This document shows positions 43,283 to 55,015 of a DNA stretch of 64,000 nucleotides, one piece after another (the stretch's first letter is position 1; every line of letters begins with the position of its first letter). A program made the translations under genes and the position numbers. Origin of the DNA: Chloranthus sessilifolius (taxonomy: Eukaryota > Streptophyta > Magnoliopsida > Chloranthales > Chloranthaceae); the NCBI GenBank assembly GCA_021018995.1, contig CM037586.1, positions 5,430,328 to 5,494,327 on the forward strand, read 5' to 3'. The notes under the pieces were generated by a model. It saw only the letters and a program-made list of their open reading frames with translations. It did not search any database and had not been told where the DNA came from.

Positions 43283-43942
43283 ATGGCACCACGCAAGAGA
43301 TTGAAGACTGTATGCATCGATGAAAATGAGCAGAATAGACAGTTGCTGGAGACGATGATCAACACAATGGCTCAGCAGACAACATTACTCACGACAATAT
43401 TGAGTAAGACGACTCACACCTCTCCCTCCACACAGGTTGAGTCATGCTCAAGTTGTGGGAAACAGCACAGGACGAAGAAATGTAGGTGGGCCACAGGTGA
43501 GTGTTTCAGATGTGGCAAACTAGGACATCTGATAAAGGATTGCCCTACGATAGAAACAAAGAAGGCCACACCCGTATCTCAACAACCTACTCAAGGTGCC
43601 TATCCAAAACCGACTATATCTACACCTTTAGGGTCATTCTGTATTTCGAACCCTGCCATAACGGGAGCGTTCAGAGTTCCACAAACTTCACGCACCTCTT
43701 CATTCAATCCGATAGCATTCTGCTCAAGGTGCGGGAAATCACACAAGACCGAGGATTGTAGGAGGAACACTGGAGCGTGTTTTCGGTGTGGTGAAATCGG
43801 ACACATGGTTAAGGATTGTCCTCAGAGGATAAGGGAAGAACTAGTTCGGCTTCTACTCAGAGATCGACCCGACCTACTGTTCAAGGTCGAGCTTATGCCG
43901 TGATGGCTCAAGAAGTCGAAACATCGAACGACGTGATCCAAG
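43283..43942 (+). pseudogene. D2 gag: capsid-less, two double zinc-knuckle modules
   Basis: Starts MAPRKRLKTVCIDENEQ. Residues 1-50 match the usual N-terminus, the capsid domain is missing, then come four CCHC-type knuckles in two modules. These are CSSCGKQHRTKKC with CFRCGKLGHLIKDC, then CSRCGKSHKTEDC with CFRCGEIGHMVKDC. A one-base loss at a CAG near 43825 shifts the frame after the fourth knuckle. All cysteines and histidines are present. The same capsid loss in D1 shows it predates both copies. Confidence 0.8.
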
Positions 43943-44077
43943 GTATTATTAAAAGTTGAGATGTCTTCTTATTTTGTGTTATATATAATTGCTTGATATT
44001 TAATAAATTTTGTTAATAAGTTATGGATGAACACACATGCTTAGAAATTTTTAATTGAAACGCTTGTCTAAACTAAG
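43943..44077 (+). other. D2 putative gag-protease intron
   Basis: 135 nt, AAG|GTATTATT...ACTAAG|GTACC, closely related to the D1 interval. After removal the frame is off by one in the T-rich stretch following the acceptor, a small indel relative to D1. Confidence 0.5.
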
Positions 44078-47000
44078 GTACCATTTTTATCATCGGGGGA
44101 GCGATGTAAGCAAAATCGAAGCGCGAGTGTTGATAGACCCTGGGTCTACACATTCTTTTGTTACTCCATTGTTCGCTGAGAAGTTGGGAATCATTCCCAA
44201 GGCCCTTGATTTCATCTTGGTAGTGTCAATTCCTACGGGCAACTCAGTGAGCACCGATACCATGTGTCAATCAGTGATTGTGATGATCGAAGACCACGAG
44301 ACAGTGGCTGATTTGATCATTTTGAGCATGGAAGGGTTCGACGTGATACTAGGGATGGATTGGTTATCTACTTACCATGCGAGCGTGGATTGTCTTCGAA
44401 AGATTGTAACATTCCGCTCGCCGAAGAGAAAATCTTTTCGATTTTGCGGAGTCAAATCTTGTGTGATACCGTTTATCTCTGCCATTCGAAAGCGCACTGT
44501 ATGATGAGGAACGGGTGTTGTGGTTATCTGGCCTACTTGCAAGATCATAAGGAGAAGAAAAATATTGCAGATATTACGATTGCTTGCGAGTATTCAGATG
44601 TTTTTCCTGAAGATTTACCTGGATTACCACCTGACAGGGAGATTGAGTTTGCGATTGAGTTAGTGCCGTCTTGAACCGATGTCAAAAACTCCGTGTCGAA
44701 TGGCGCCTCTGAGAATTGAAAGAGTTGAAGGAGCGACTTGAATTGCTAGATAAGGGCTTTTATCGAAGTGTGTCACCACAGGGAGCACCGGTTCTATTTG
44801 TAAAGAAGAAAGCGATTCAATGCGGCTTTGCATCGATTACCGCTTGACTAAATAAGTTGACAATTAAGAACCGTTATCCACTTCCAAGAATTGATGATCA
44901 TTCGATCGGATTACAAGGAGCAAGGTTCTTCTCAAGATCGACTTGAGGTCGCTACCATCGGTTGAAAGTTAAGTCGAAGACATTGAAGATGCGTTTAGAA
45001 CCCGATATGGGCACTACGAGTTCTTGGTCATGCCATTTGGGTTGACAAAGCACCGCGTCATTATGGACTTGATGAACCGGATATTCAAGTCACATTTGTA
45101 CAAGTCTGTAGTAGTTTTTGTAGATGACATCCTCATCTATTCAAAGACGCGAGAAGAACATGAGCAACATCTGCGAGTGGCTCTACAAACCCTTAGAGAC
45201 CATCAGTTATATGCAAAACTTAGTAAGTGTGAGTTTTGGCTTGAACACGTCAGTTTCCTAGGCCATGTTATCTCTGAGACCGGTATTACAGTTGACCCAG
45301 CCAAGATTGAGTCAGTGATGAATTGGGAACAGCCAAAGACCGTTACGGAGGTTCGTAGTTTCCTTGGTTTGGCAGGATACTACAGAAGGTTTGTGGAGGG
45401 CTTCTCCAAGATATCAGGTCCTCTTACACAACTTACGAAGAAGAATACTAAATTTGATTGGACAGAGCAGTGTGAGCAAAGTTTTCAGGAACTCAAGAAA
45501 CGATTGACTCTTCGCCAAGATTACTTGCTATACCATCGTGCGGGGAGGCTTTGCGATATCTGATGATGCATCATATGGGGTTTAGGGCGTGTGCTTAACG
45601 AATGAGAGAGTCATTGCTTATGGGTCTAGGACTAAAGACCATGAGAAGAATTACCCGACGCATAATCTTGAGTTGGCGGCGTGATTTTTACTCTCGAAGA
45701 TGCAGAGGCATTACCTTTATGGGGAGACCTTGATATATTTACCGATCATAAGAGCCTCAAGTATCTCTTCTCACAAAAGGAGTTGAATATGAGGCGATGT
45801 CGATGGATGGAGTTCTTGAAAGATTATGATTGTACCATCCGGTACCACCGGAAAGCAAACGTAGTGGCAGATGCGTTAAGTCGGAAGTTCTCTGCTCAGT
45901 TATCACATCTCACCGCAAGGGTGCGAAGATGGCATCTATTGGAAGATATGGCTCTAAGTAGCATGAGATTTGACGTAAAAGGTTCAGGTGCATTAATGGC
46001 TACACTGGTAATTCGTTCCACCCTCTATGAGAACATTCGCAGACTTCAGATGACGGATGATGAACTTATGGCTATCAGACGGGATGTGATTGGGGGAAGC
46101 AAAATAGATTTTTCTATCAAAGATGATGACACTTTGTTGTTTAGAAACCGGGTATGCGTACCAACTAGTCTTGGGACACTATTTTGGAAGAGGCTCATAA
46201 GTCTATGTACGCTATTCACCCTGGCAGTACCAAGATGTACCAGGACTTAAAGAAAAGCTTCTGATGGAGAGGTTTAAAGAAAGATGTCGCTGTGTATGTC
46301 TCGAGATGTCTTGTGTGTCAGCAAGTAAAGGTGAATCATCAAAATCCGGGGGTCAACCACTACCGATACGAATGGGAGGCCATGTCTATGGACTTTATTT
46401 TGGGATGGCCAAGAACATTAAGAAAATGCAATGCCATCTGGGTCAATGTGGGTCGATTGGCTAAGTCCGCTTTACTTCCTTCCTTATAATACGTCGTATA
46501 CCGCCAAGTTTGCGAATTAAAATCAAGGAGATAGTTAGTGCATGGTATAGTCGATGTCGTATCCGATAGAGACCCGATGTACACATCTCAGTTTGGCAAC
46601 GATTTCAAGAAGGAATGGGCTCTAGGCTCGATTATAGTACAGCATTCCATCCTCAGACCGATGGGCAGACTGAGAGGGTGAATCAGATTATAGAAGATAT
46701 GTTACGTGCTTGCATGTTGGATTTTCAGGGGTCATGGGACCAACATTTAACGATCGAGTTACTTCTACAATACTTGATTACCGAGGCTAATCGGCATGGC
46801 ACCCTCGAGCTTTGTATGGGCGGCAGTGCGGTCTCCGCTTAATTGGGAAGAAGTGGGTGAGAAACTCATTTTAGGTCCCGAGATCGTGGAGAATACAACC
46901 GAGACAGTTCGGTTAATCCGTGAGAGACTACGCATTGCTCAAAGTCGTCAGAAGAGCTACGCTGATCTGAAAAGAAACCATGTTGAGTTTAAGGTGGGAG

Positions 47001-47413
47001 ATAACGTATTTGTCAAAATCTCTCCTACAAAAGGCGTGATGCATTTTGGGAAGCGTGGGAAGCTGAGTTCGCGCTATGTTGGACCTTTCGAGGTATTGGG
47101 CCGAGTCGGCGAGGTTGCCTATCGAGTAGCCTTGCCACCGCAGCTATCGAAAATGCACAACGTGTTTCATGTGTCCATGTTACGAAGATATGTTAAGGAC
47201 CCGACACACGTATTAGACTACCAACCCATTGAGCTCCAAGAAGACCTATCCTTGGTTGAGGAACCGATACGAATCTTGGATCGTAAAGAACAAATCTTAC
47301 GGGCAAAGAGCATTCCCTTAGTACTCGTGAAGTGGCGGAACCATTCTTCAGAGGAAGCCACATGGGAGCGTGAAGCGGAGATTCGTGAGCAATTTTCACA
47401 ACTTTTCGAGTGA
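44078..47413 (+). pseudogene. D2 pol: protease to chromodomain-like tail, with many small indels
   Basis: Protease DPGSTHSF (near 44138) is followed by RT with [10 protein letters not shown] (45115 onward) and RNase H with [10 protein letters not shown] and [11 protein letters not shown]. Integrase remnants (about 46190-46850) include the zinc-binding region and QTERVNQIIED. GPY/F (YVGPFEVLGRVGEV) and EATWEREAEIREQF lead to a stop at 47413. Between 44650 and 46850 small indels break the frame about every 100-200 bp. Compared with D1 they sit at CAG, CTG or CCG, which suggests sequencing or consensus error. Confidence 0.85.
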
Positions 47414-48060
47414 AGGTATATTGTAAACTATAGTTATGTAAGAAAATCATACGTACCTTTAAATTCTTGAATTTGCTTCTTTAAAAAAAAAAGAAAAAAA
47501 AAAGGGAGAATTTCTTCAAAATCTTCAATGTTAAATTGGTTCATAACATCGATGCTTTACATATATATCTATAACAATCACACAATAAGATCTTAAATGT
47601 CATATTTATTCATTCTCGATTACCGTATGTCTGTTGGAACCCGTGTTATCAGTTAGAACATGTTACTAGGCATGTGATCATGCTTCTGAATAAGTATTCG
47701 ATTCTGACATATGAAATTTCTGCTCAAATAATTACCAAAAGGGTAAGGTAGGTGTGTGTGCTAGTTTTGTGTCATGGTGAAGTATGTTTCCCGGCACGTG
47801 ACACTTGGGAAGGTATGCATCCATGTACGGATGCAATCCTCTATGGCAGTATGGGATGCCACACGCAGTACATCCAGGTTACTACGGATCCCGACCCTTG
47901 AAAGCGTGCTTAGTGAAGCCTACCGCATCGCGACCAAAGTTCTTTTAGACTTTAGATTGTTGCGATTTTGCTTTATACTGGTGTTAGGATAAGGACTTAC
48001 CGCAGTTCGGTTTAGCTATCCGTACATTTTCGAGGACGAAAATTCCTAAGGAGGGTAGAA
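47414..48060 (+). other. D2 3' untranslated region and polypurine tract
   Basis: Non-coding, with an A-rich run near 47484-47503. It ends TTTTCGAGGACGAAAATTCC...AAGGAGGGTAGAA directly before LTR3. The first phrase is characteristic of the region before the 3' LTR in Tekay-like elements; the last is the polypurine tract. Confidence 0.7.
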
Positions 48061-50470
48061 TGTAAAGACCCGTATTTTGAACCCGAGTTAGACTGACCCT
48101 GTGTGTGTATTCGTTTCGGCAACCGACGTCACCATTTGTTTTGGATTTTTATCTAGATGTGATTGTGCGGACAGATTTTAATTTAGAGCCCATTTGGACC
48201 CTCGTGCGAAAGTTGTGCACCGACCTCGGTGTGGCCGCTCAACACCGGACTTGAGTTTTAAAATTAGAAGTGTATAATACATAAGATGTGTGTGTGTGTT
48301 TTACTTTGTGAGCAATCCTATTATAAGAAGGAATTGCATTCCCGTATTATACTAGGTTTTGTTAAGAGAGGATAGTTATCCAACCGTGTGAAACTCCGTC
48401 TTCTCTCTTCTTCAATCATCGTAGGAGATCGGTTTAGAAAACCTCCTTCTCTAGAACCCTCTTTGTTGAAAACACTTAAACCTTAGAAAGAACTTGAATC
48501 AACCTTGGATTCGTAGTTGGCTATTGGGAGAGGTTGAGATCATTGGGGGCGTGTTGGAGTTGTCTCTGTGAACTCGTGGGATCGATCGCAGCGCGAATCA
48601 TTGAGGAAACCCGTCGGTTTCGTTTCGAAGCTCCATTCGCGCGACTCATTTCTAATCTAGGAATCCTTAGATTAAAGGTACGTTTTAATTAAACTTTTTG
48701 ATTAAATCATTAGATTAGCCATGGGTTTTGCTTTGGGATGTATGGGTTTCGATTCGGGTGAAAACCAGCGAAATCGCGTTGCTGTAGCTCGCTCGAGCGA
48801 GCTATTATCATCGCTCGAGCGAGGTATCATCGAACTCCGACATTGCCTTAGTATTTTAGTCATAACTTTATATCCTGAACTCCGATTGAGACGATTCTTT
48901 TTGCGTTGGAAAGCTAATAGAAAAATCTACAACTTTCATGTTTTGACCAACTCATGAATCAATCATCTTGATGGTAAAAAATATATGAAAATGTTACATC
49001 AAATCGCTCGAGCGAGCTATTATCATCGCTCGAGCGAGGTATTGTCGAACTTCGATATTGCCTTGGTATTTTAGTCATAACTTTTTGTCCCAAACTCCGA
49101 TTAAGACGATTATTTTTGTGTTGGAAAACTAGTAGAAAAATCTACAACTTTTATGTTTTGACCAACTCATGGATCAATCGTCTTGATAGTAAAAAATATA
49201 TGAGAATGTTACGTCAAATTTTAGGATTGGCGCAACTTGCCTGTTTTGACTTGTTTTTGAGGAAATGCTTAAATAGGTCTATATTATTAGTAATTAGAGT
49301 TTATCTTAATGCATGAACGTATATTATGATGTAGATTGAGGGCGAGAAGCCATCAATAGGACCTTGCTTGACTTCGCATAACTCCGAGTTTTAGGTAGGA
49401 GAATCGCATCTTTACAGTATTCTATTTTAATTTGCATGGATATTTTGAATTAAAATTTTTGAACTTGCATATGCCATTGAAATCACATCTGTAAACTGAA
49501 ATTGATATGGATGACTGAAAATCTAAATCTACCTGAATCCACGAAACACGAATCTTAAGCTCAAATCAAATCAAGAACGAACTATGTATAAGAGACTTGC
49601 ATCGATTTATATTAGTATCTGCATTTGTTTTATGATTGACACGAAACGACCCTCAAAATTTCGAACAATTTTACGCACAAGTTTCCCTCATTACGCAGGG
49701 CTTGTTGCATCTGAAAAAGGGTTCATGAGCGACAATGGTAGGTAGGGGTTCCCATCGGCTATATTCACGCTCTCGAGATATAGTTTACTGGAGGTATTTT
49801 AAGTTGAGGATTAAGTCATGAATTCTTGAACTTTGCATATAGAAGTTAGAGAAACTAAGACACCAAACACCTTGCATACATTCTTGGCTTGTTTTCACAT
49901 TTAGAAATAAATCTTACATATGATTTCTGCACCTAAATTCAGTTATTATCTGCTTATATGTTTGACAAGCTATATTCCGATATTTGTTTTGAAACTATAT
50001 TAGTTAAAGTAGAATGCCGTAGATATCTTTCTTCTACTGAGCTTTGTTGGTTAGCTCACTCCGACTATCGTCCGCGAGTTCGAATGCGCGTGGCTATTCG
50101 GTAATGTGAGGCCGATCGACTACGTGCCTGAGGAAGAGCTTGAGGTTCCTCCTGAGGAGTTTTTCCCAGTATAGAACTTACTGATTTTCTTATTTGTGGT
50201 GAGAGTTAGACTTGAATTTGTGGGCCCATTTAAGTTGGATATCATAGTTTTATACTTGACGTTGATTTCTGTTATGAGCTATGTTTCGATGATAGTCGGC
50301 CATCATCGGTGGTTCTTTACTTTTAATTGCTTCCGCATTTATTTTAGCTATGGATTTTTATTACCCTTTACTCTGATATGTGCCCTGTTTGTCCAGCTTA
50401 TCGTTTATTCGATAGGTTGGAGAACCGGCCTTTCCTATACCTGAGGGATTGGAAAAGTCGGGTCGTCACA
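48061..50470 (+). repeat. D LTR3 (3' LTR, long form)
   Basis: 2410 bp, with two palindrome blocks (48786 and 49004) as in LTR1. It ends GGTCGTCACA, followed by CACCG, the second copy of the target-site duplication. The open frame at 48721-48957 is the LTR3 copy of the intron-located frame in LTR1. Confidence 0.9.
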
Positions 50471-50475
50471 CACCG

Positions 50476-51021
50476 CAACTGAAGGACAAAAAAATCGTAA
50501 TTTACAATTGTGCGTTACTGCTGAAGTAAAGAAAGAAATAAGAAATTACTATTTTACGATTTTTTAAAGAAGACGATTCTTCAGAAGACGACAAAAGAGT
50601 AAAAGACGATACAAAGAGAAAAGCGATTGTTCGTTATAAAAAATAGTCTAGTATGAAAGCCAAAGAATAGAGAATCGTGATTTACGATTTTTCAGATAAA
50701 GAAGAATAGATAATCGTTATCTGCGATTATAGAAGCTTTCCTGCTGTCCTATCTGCTACTGTTAATCACGTGTGAGAGAGAGTTATCACCGCCATATACA
50801 GAATTAGAAGAATTTTATAATTAGAAGTTCTACTGATTACGGATCTGAAAAGATTGATAAAGATAAACTATGAAAGACTCTACTATTAAAAATTAGAAAA
50901 CATTCCAAAAGCGCATCAAACTAAAGAAAGAAGGAAAGATAAAATTAGAAGTAGAATTATATTATGATAGTTTTTATTTCTTTGATTAGAATTAGAAGTC
51001 TTATAAACCGACTTCTTATGA
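50476..51021 (+). repeat. 3' LTR of element B, segment 2
   Basis: Continues the LTR sequence from 35014 (compare 17461-18007 in the 5' LTR) up to TATGA, where solo LTR E2 is inserted. Confidence 0.9.
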
Positions 51022-51370
51022 TGTGACGACCCGACTTTTCCAATCTCTAAGGTATAGGAAAGGCCGGTTTATCAACTTATTGATTTCTCAATAAGCCGTA
51101 ACAAACAGAAGCCGACAATATATACAAAGATCTAAAGACAGAGGCAACATATAGTAATCCAAAAATAAAAGCTTCATATAACAAAATTAAATATATCACT
51201 GTGAGGAACCAAAAAGAGCCACCGGTGATGGCCAATCCGATCACCTAAAATAGTGGTTCATAATAATGGTTCCTCGAGTGATATCAAAAGAACCAAAATA
51301 ATAGCCTAGGGCTCAATATTCCAAAATAATATCCAGACAAAAATACCAAAAAAAAATACAGGATCTAAGA

Positions 51371-51465
51371 TCACGGAAAGAACTCCTCAGCTGGTAAGTC
51401 TGATTCCTCCTCGGGAATATAATCGGAGTCCTCCAGATCCTCTGACCCAAGGTCAGTCTCAGCAC
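51371..51465 (-). other. E2 LTR acidic open segment (putative exon)
   Basis: Minus strand, acceptor CACAG|GT, phase G|GT, open to TGA at 51373-51371, ending DYIPEEESDLPAEEFFP. Compared with E1, 10 of 16 differences in the last 17 codons are at third positions and only two at second positions. Confidence 0.5.
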
Positions 51466-52704
51466 CTGTGATGTATAGTCGAGGGTGAGCTAACAGCCAA
51501 GCCCAATAGAGGAAATAGATCTATTTGCATTTCTTTATAAGTAAAGGTTTTCAAAAGACAGAATCAGATCAAATATGATTTTTTAAATGATGCTTTCCAA
51601 AGTAAATCTCCAGTTCTTATCCTGAGTCAAAATTGATAATATAATCTAATGTGTTCGAAAATGTTCTGATTTAGCATGCTTCTTGTCTTAAATTTATAAC
51701 TTAATTTTATCTCCAAAATTTCCTATAGCATGAGAGCGGACTATATGATCGATGAGAAAACCCTACTGACCATCATCGTTCATGAACCCATTTCGAAAGT
51801 GCAACAAACCCCTACGCTATGAGGGAAACTTGCGCCAAAGTAATACCGTCAACACGATTGGTAAAATCTAGGGCATCGTCCGTATGAACCCTAAATCAAA
51901 TGCAAATGCTAACACATATCAAGCTTGTTATTCATAACATAATTCTAATTTTTCAAAGTTCTGATTCAAAGATTATCTGAGGTTCGAATTACAAAGTTCT
52001 TATTTATAACAAAGTTTCCAAATTTTCAGATTGGTGTCATATATTCAGAGTTTTATTCATGCTGTGTGCAACAGAATTTCCAAAATTTATCCTTCTTAAT
52101 TGAAATAGTCAAACAATCTATACTTATAATTTAATGCAAATTAAATACAAGGTTTCCCTACCTTAACAAGGAAGTTTCAAAAACATGCATAAGCAGTCCT
52201 CACCAAGGACTCCCAACAGTCAAAACCTATATATATTAACACTCTCAGTGTTAATATAGAACCCAAAAATCAAACCAAAAGCTTGCAGATAAAAAATCCA
52301 ACAAAATTTTCAAATGCCTGAAACAGGATAGAATTCGACCATCGAATTTCAAAACTGCACATCAGTCACAAAACATAGAAAATCGACCCTCGATTTTCAA
52401 TTCGATGGTCGATTTCCAAATTCGACCATCAAATTGGAAATCGACCATCGATTTCCAAAAATTGGCTTCAGGCTCAGAAACACATTTCGACTGTCGATTT
52501 TCAAATAGATGGTCGAATTCCAAATTCGACCATCGAATTGAAAATTGACCATCGAATTACTCAGGTTCAGTGGCTGTCAAAATTTTCAAGTCCGAACTTT
52601 TTTCTTCATTTTCAACCACAACCTTCCTATCCAAAAATAAACACCATTCACTATTCTAAATTAAAAATTGAATTCAAAAGATAAAAGGATGTTTAAAGGC
52701 CTAC
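51466..52704 (-). other. E2 LTR putative intron
   Basis: Minus strand, donor AAGAG|GTAGGC, acceptor CATCACAG|GT, 1239 nt, containing the E2 palindrome array. Same phase and order as in the C, D and E1 LTRs. Confidence 0.4.
52330..52560 (-). repeat. E2 array of TCGACCATCGA-type palindromes
   Basis: About nine units such as TTCGACCATCGAA, TCGACCCTCGA and TCGATGGTCGA, separated by about 10-25 bp. They have the same TCGA-NN(N)-TCGA plan as in the other LTR families. Confidence 0.75.
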
Positions 52705-53302
52705 CTCTTGTAGTTTAAGCCGTTACCTCCGTTGTACCAAAGCACGCACCGGAACCAATCTTCGAAGTTCAACGGCTTAAATCTTCAAAACAGTCCATTA
52801 TAAACCTTCCTCCACTACACAGATCCTTATCAACACAGTGACACTCTCTTCTTTATCTTTCTCTTTCACTAGCTCAAACCGATCAGATTTTAAGCACAAG
52901 GCTAATTAATGGTTGAGATGGGGAGAGGAGCTCTCAAGCTTTCGAGATCTAGGATCAAAATGAGGCAATGCCTTAGAGCTTAAATTTTCAACGAGAGAGA
53001 GAGGTTAAACTTCTCTTTCACTCTCTCTTATAACCCAAAAGCCAAGTAAAATAATATCTAGATTTTTATAAATGTAACTTATCCACTTAAGTTGAAAACA
53101 TATCCAGTGTTAAACACAAACACCAACCCTATTGTGTAAGTCATTGCTTACATGATTTGTACACCCATTGACAATACCATTTTATCATCATTCTCATCAA
53201 ACACAAAGCTAACCAAAAGTCCAACAAAACTCGTAAAAATTTCCGGACACGCTTACCGAGGTAAACGAAATTAGGCCAAAATATCAGGGATATTACATAT
53301 GA

Positions 53303-54104
53303 TCTATAAATAAGAGAGCCAAGTCTAGGAATAAGCATCGAAGAATTCAACATCAATTGATGTCTAAGGTTGAATTTTCTTCTGATCAAAGTAGTGTAAC
53401 ATAGTTAGAATAATTTAGATATCAGAGATTTCTCAAGAGCAATTGACACCTATAATTGAGTGTTGAAGATTAGTGTAGATATCCATAGTTTCTCAGAAGG
53501 AATTGACGACTTCGTCTGAGGGGTGAAGGATATATTTTTACTTTTTTAGTTTAGAATTTATTACTTTGTAAACATCTCCAAGTTTTGATTTGAATTGACG
53601 ACTCAGGTTAGAATTTGCAGATTAGTGTAACGCTTTTTTATTTTCCATCTTCAGTTTTTTAAAGTTTGATTGACGCACAGATTTTAGGAAGTTGTTGATT
53701 AGATTAAATATGTATTGATAGGATTTTAGTATTTATTGACGCCCAATGCTAAAAAACTAGAGATATAGTGTAACGGTACTGTTTAATTTCATAAATATCC
53801 AATAACTAAAGATTGGGATTGACGACCTCAATCTCAAGAAGGAGGACATAGAATTTATTTTATGCACTTTAGTTTAATAAAAATTATTTTATTCATATTT
53901 CTCCAATAGATTAAATCTTTAAAGATAAATAGAAGTTTTTAAGATAAGAATTTAATTAAGGGATATAGATTAGAGATAAGAGATAAACAAACTTCCTCGT
54001 GGGAACGATCCTATGCTAGTACTATGATTTTCATTGTGCGCTTGCAATAGGTTAAAACTTAGAATTGAGATTAATTAAAGATATACATAAAAGAATTAAG
54101 AATA
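53303..54104 (+). repeat. 3' LTR of element B, segment 3
   Basis: Continues from 51021; matches 18013-18815 including the TATA box and ATTGACGAC modules. It ends AAGAATA (CA changed to TA), followed by GAAAT, the target-site duplication. Confidence 0.9.
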
Positions 54105-54109
54105 GAAAT

Positions 54110-54990
54110 GCACCGAAGGCAATTCAAGAATTAATTTGTGATCTCGGCCATGAATTCTCCATTAAAGATCTTGGTCGCCTAAACTTTTTTCTCGGCATTG
54201 AGGTTCTTCAAACTCCTAATGGCCTCTTTCTCTCACAGAAACAATATGTCGCAGATCTCCTACTTCAGACAACCATAGATGGTGCTAAACCAGTCTCCAC
54301 CCCTTTATCATCAACTATTACATTATCCAAAGATGGCAACACTCCTTTTGATGATGCAACCTTTTACTGCAACATTGTGGGCGCGCTACAATATGCCACC
54401 ATCACAAGACCTGATCTCTCTTTCGCAGTCAACAAGGTATGCCAATTCATACAATCTCCCACTCAAGATCACTGGACAACTGTAAAACGATTCCTTCGAC
54501 ATCTCAAATCAACTATCACCTATGGCATCACCTATTGCCTTCTCGGACGTCGATTGGGCAGGCTGCCCTGATGACCGAAAATCTACAGATGGCTTCACAA
54601 TTTTTCTCGGGTCCAATATTATTTCATGGTGCTCGTGTAAACAACGATCAGTTGCTCGATCGAGTACTAAATCAGAATATAGAGCACTGGCTGATGCAAC
54701 AACCGAACTCATCTGGCTCCAATCTTTTCTTCAAGAATTGTGCATTCCTCAATCACATTGTCCCATCCTGTGGTGTGATAACATCGGCGCAACATACTTA
54801 ACTGTCAATCCCATTTTTCACAACCACATGAAGCACATCGAAATTTCATTTCACTTCGTCTGTGACAAAGTAGCTCAAAAAGATCTCAAAGTGTGATACA
54901 TCTCAATGAAGGACCAAATAGTCGACATCATGACCAAAGCTCTTGGTACTGCTAGGTTCAAGTTCTTACGTGACAAGTTACGTGTTGCTG
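54110..54990 (+). pseudogene. COP2 pol, C-terminal part (RT end and RNase H)
   Basis: The frame continues directly from 17281 after the B insertion. RT C-terminal blocks (FSIKDLGRLNFFLGIEV, ITRPDLSFAVNKVCQF) are in 54110-54530. A frameshift near 54535 leads to RNase H, with Asp in SDVDWAGCPDD, Glu in TKSEYRALADA and Asp in CDNIGATYL. A TGA at 54894 interrupts before the terminal IMTKALGTARF segment. Confidence 0.9.
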
Positions 54991-54998
54991 ATGGAACA

Positions 54999-55015
54999 CT
55001 ATACTTGTGGGGGAG
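54999..55015 (+). other. Polypurine tract of COP2
   Basis: ATACTTGTGGGGGAG immediately before the TGTTAGAG LTR start. Confidence 0.7.

Larger units (their letters stand above)
35015..50470 (+). mobile_element. D composite: two Tekay-like elements (D1, D2) with three LTRs
   Basis: LTRs at 35015, 40760 and 48061 all start TGTAAAGACCCGT. The order is LTR1, gag1, partial pol1, pararetrovirus fragment (minus), LTR2, gag2, pol2, LTR3. Perfect CACCG duplications flank the whole block (35010-35014 and 50471-50475). LTR1 and LTR3 share a 220-bp internal duplication missing from LTR2. The likeliest history is that D2 inserted into viral DNA lying in D1, followed by recombination that removed D2's own 3' LTR and the rest of D1. 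Confidence 0.85.
51022..53297 (-). repeat. E2: solo LTR of a Tekay-like gypsy element, reverse orientation
   Basis: 2276 bp, TGTGACGACCC...ATATTACA, flanked by perfect TATGA duplications (51017-51021 and 53298-53302). It is homologous to E1 along its length. It holds an inverted repeat (51193-51285), an acidic segment (51371-51465, minus), a putative intron (51466-52704) and a TCGA palindrome array (52330-52560). Confidence 0.9.
17282..54104 (+). mobile_element. Element B: Athila-type Ty3/gypsy retrotransposon
   Basis: LTRs of about 1.53 kb begin TGATCATTCACATA and end AAGAACA or AAGAATA. The flanking TSD is GAAAT (17277-17281 and 54105-54109). The primer-binding site matches tRNA-Asp, as in Athila/Tat elements. 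Gag has an Athila/Tat-like N-terminus and the 3' part encodes an env-like/plant-transposon domain protein. No pol remains. Three later insertions (C, D and E2) sit inside it. Confidence 0.85.
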
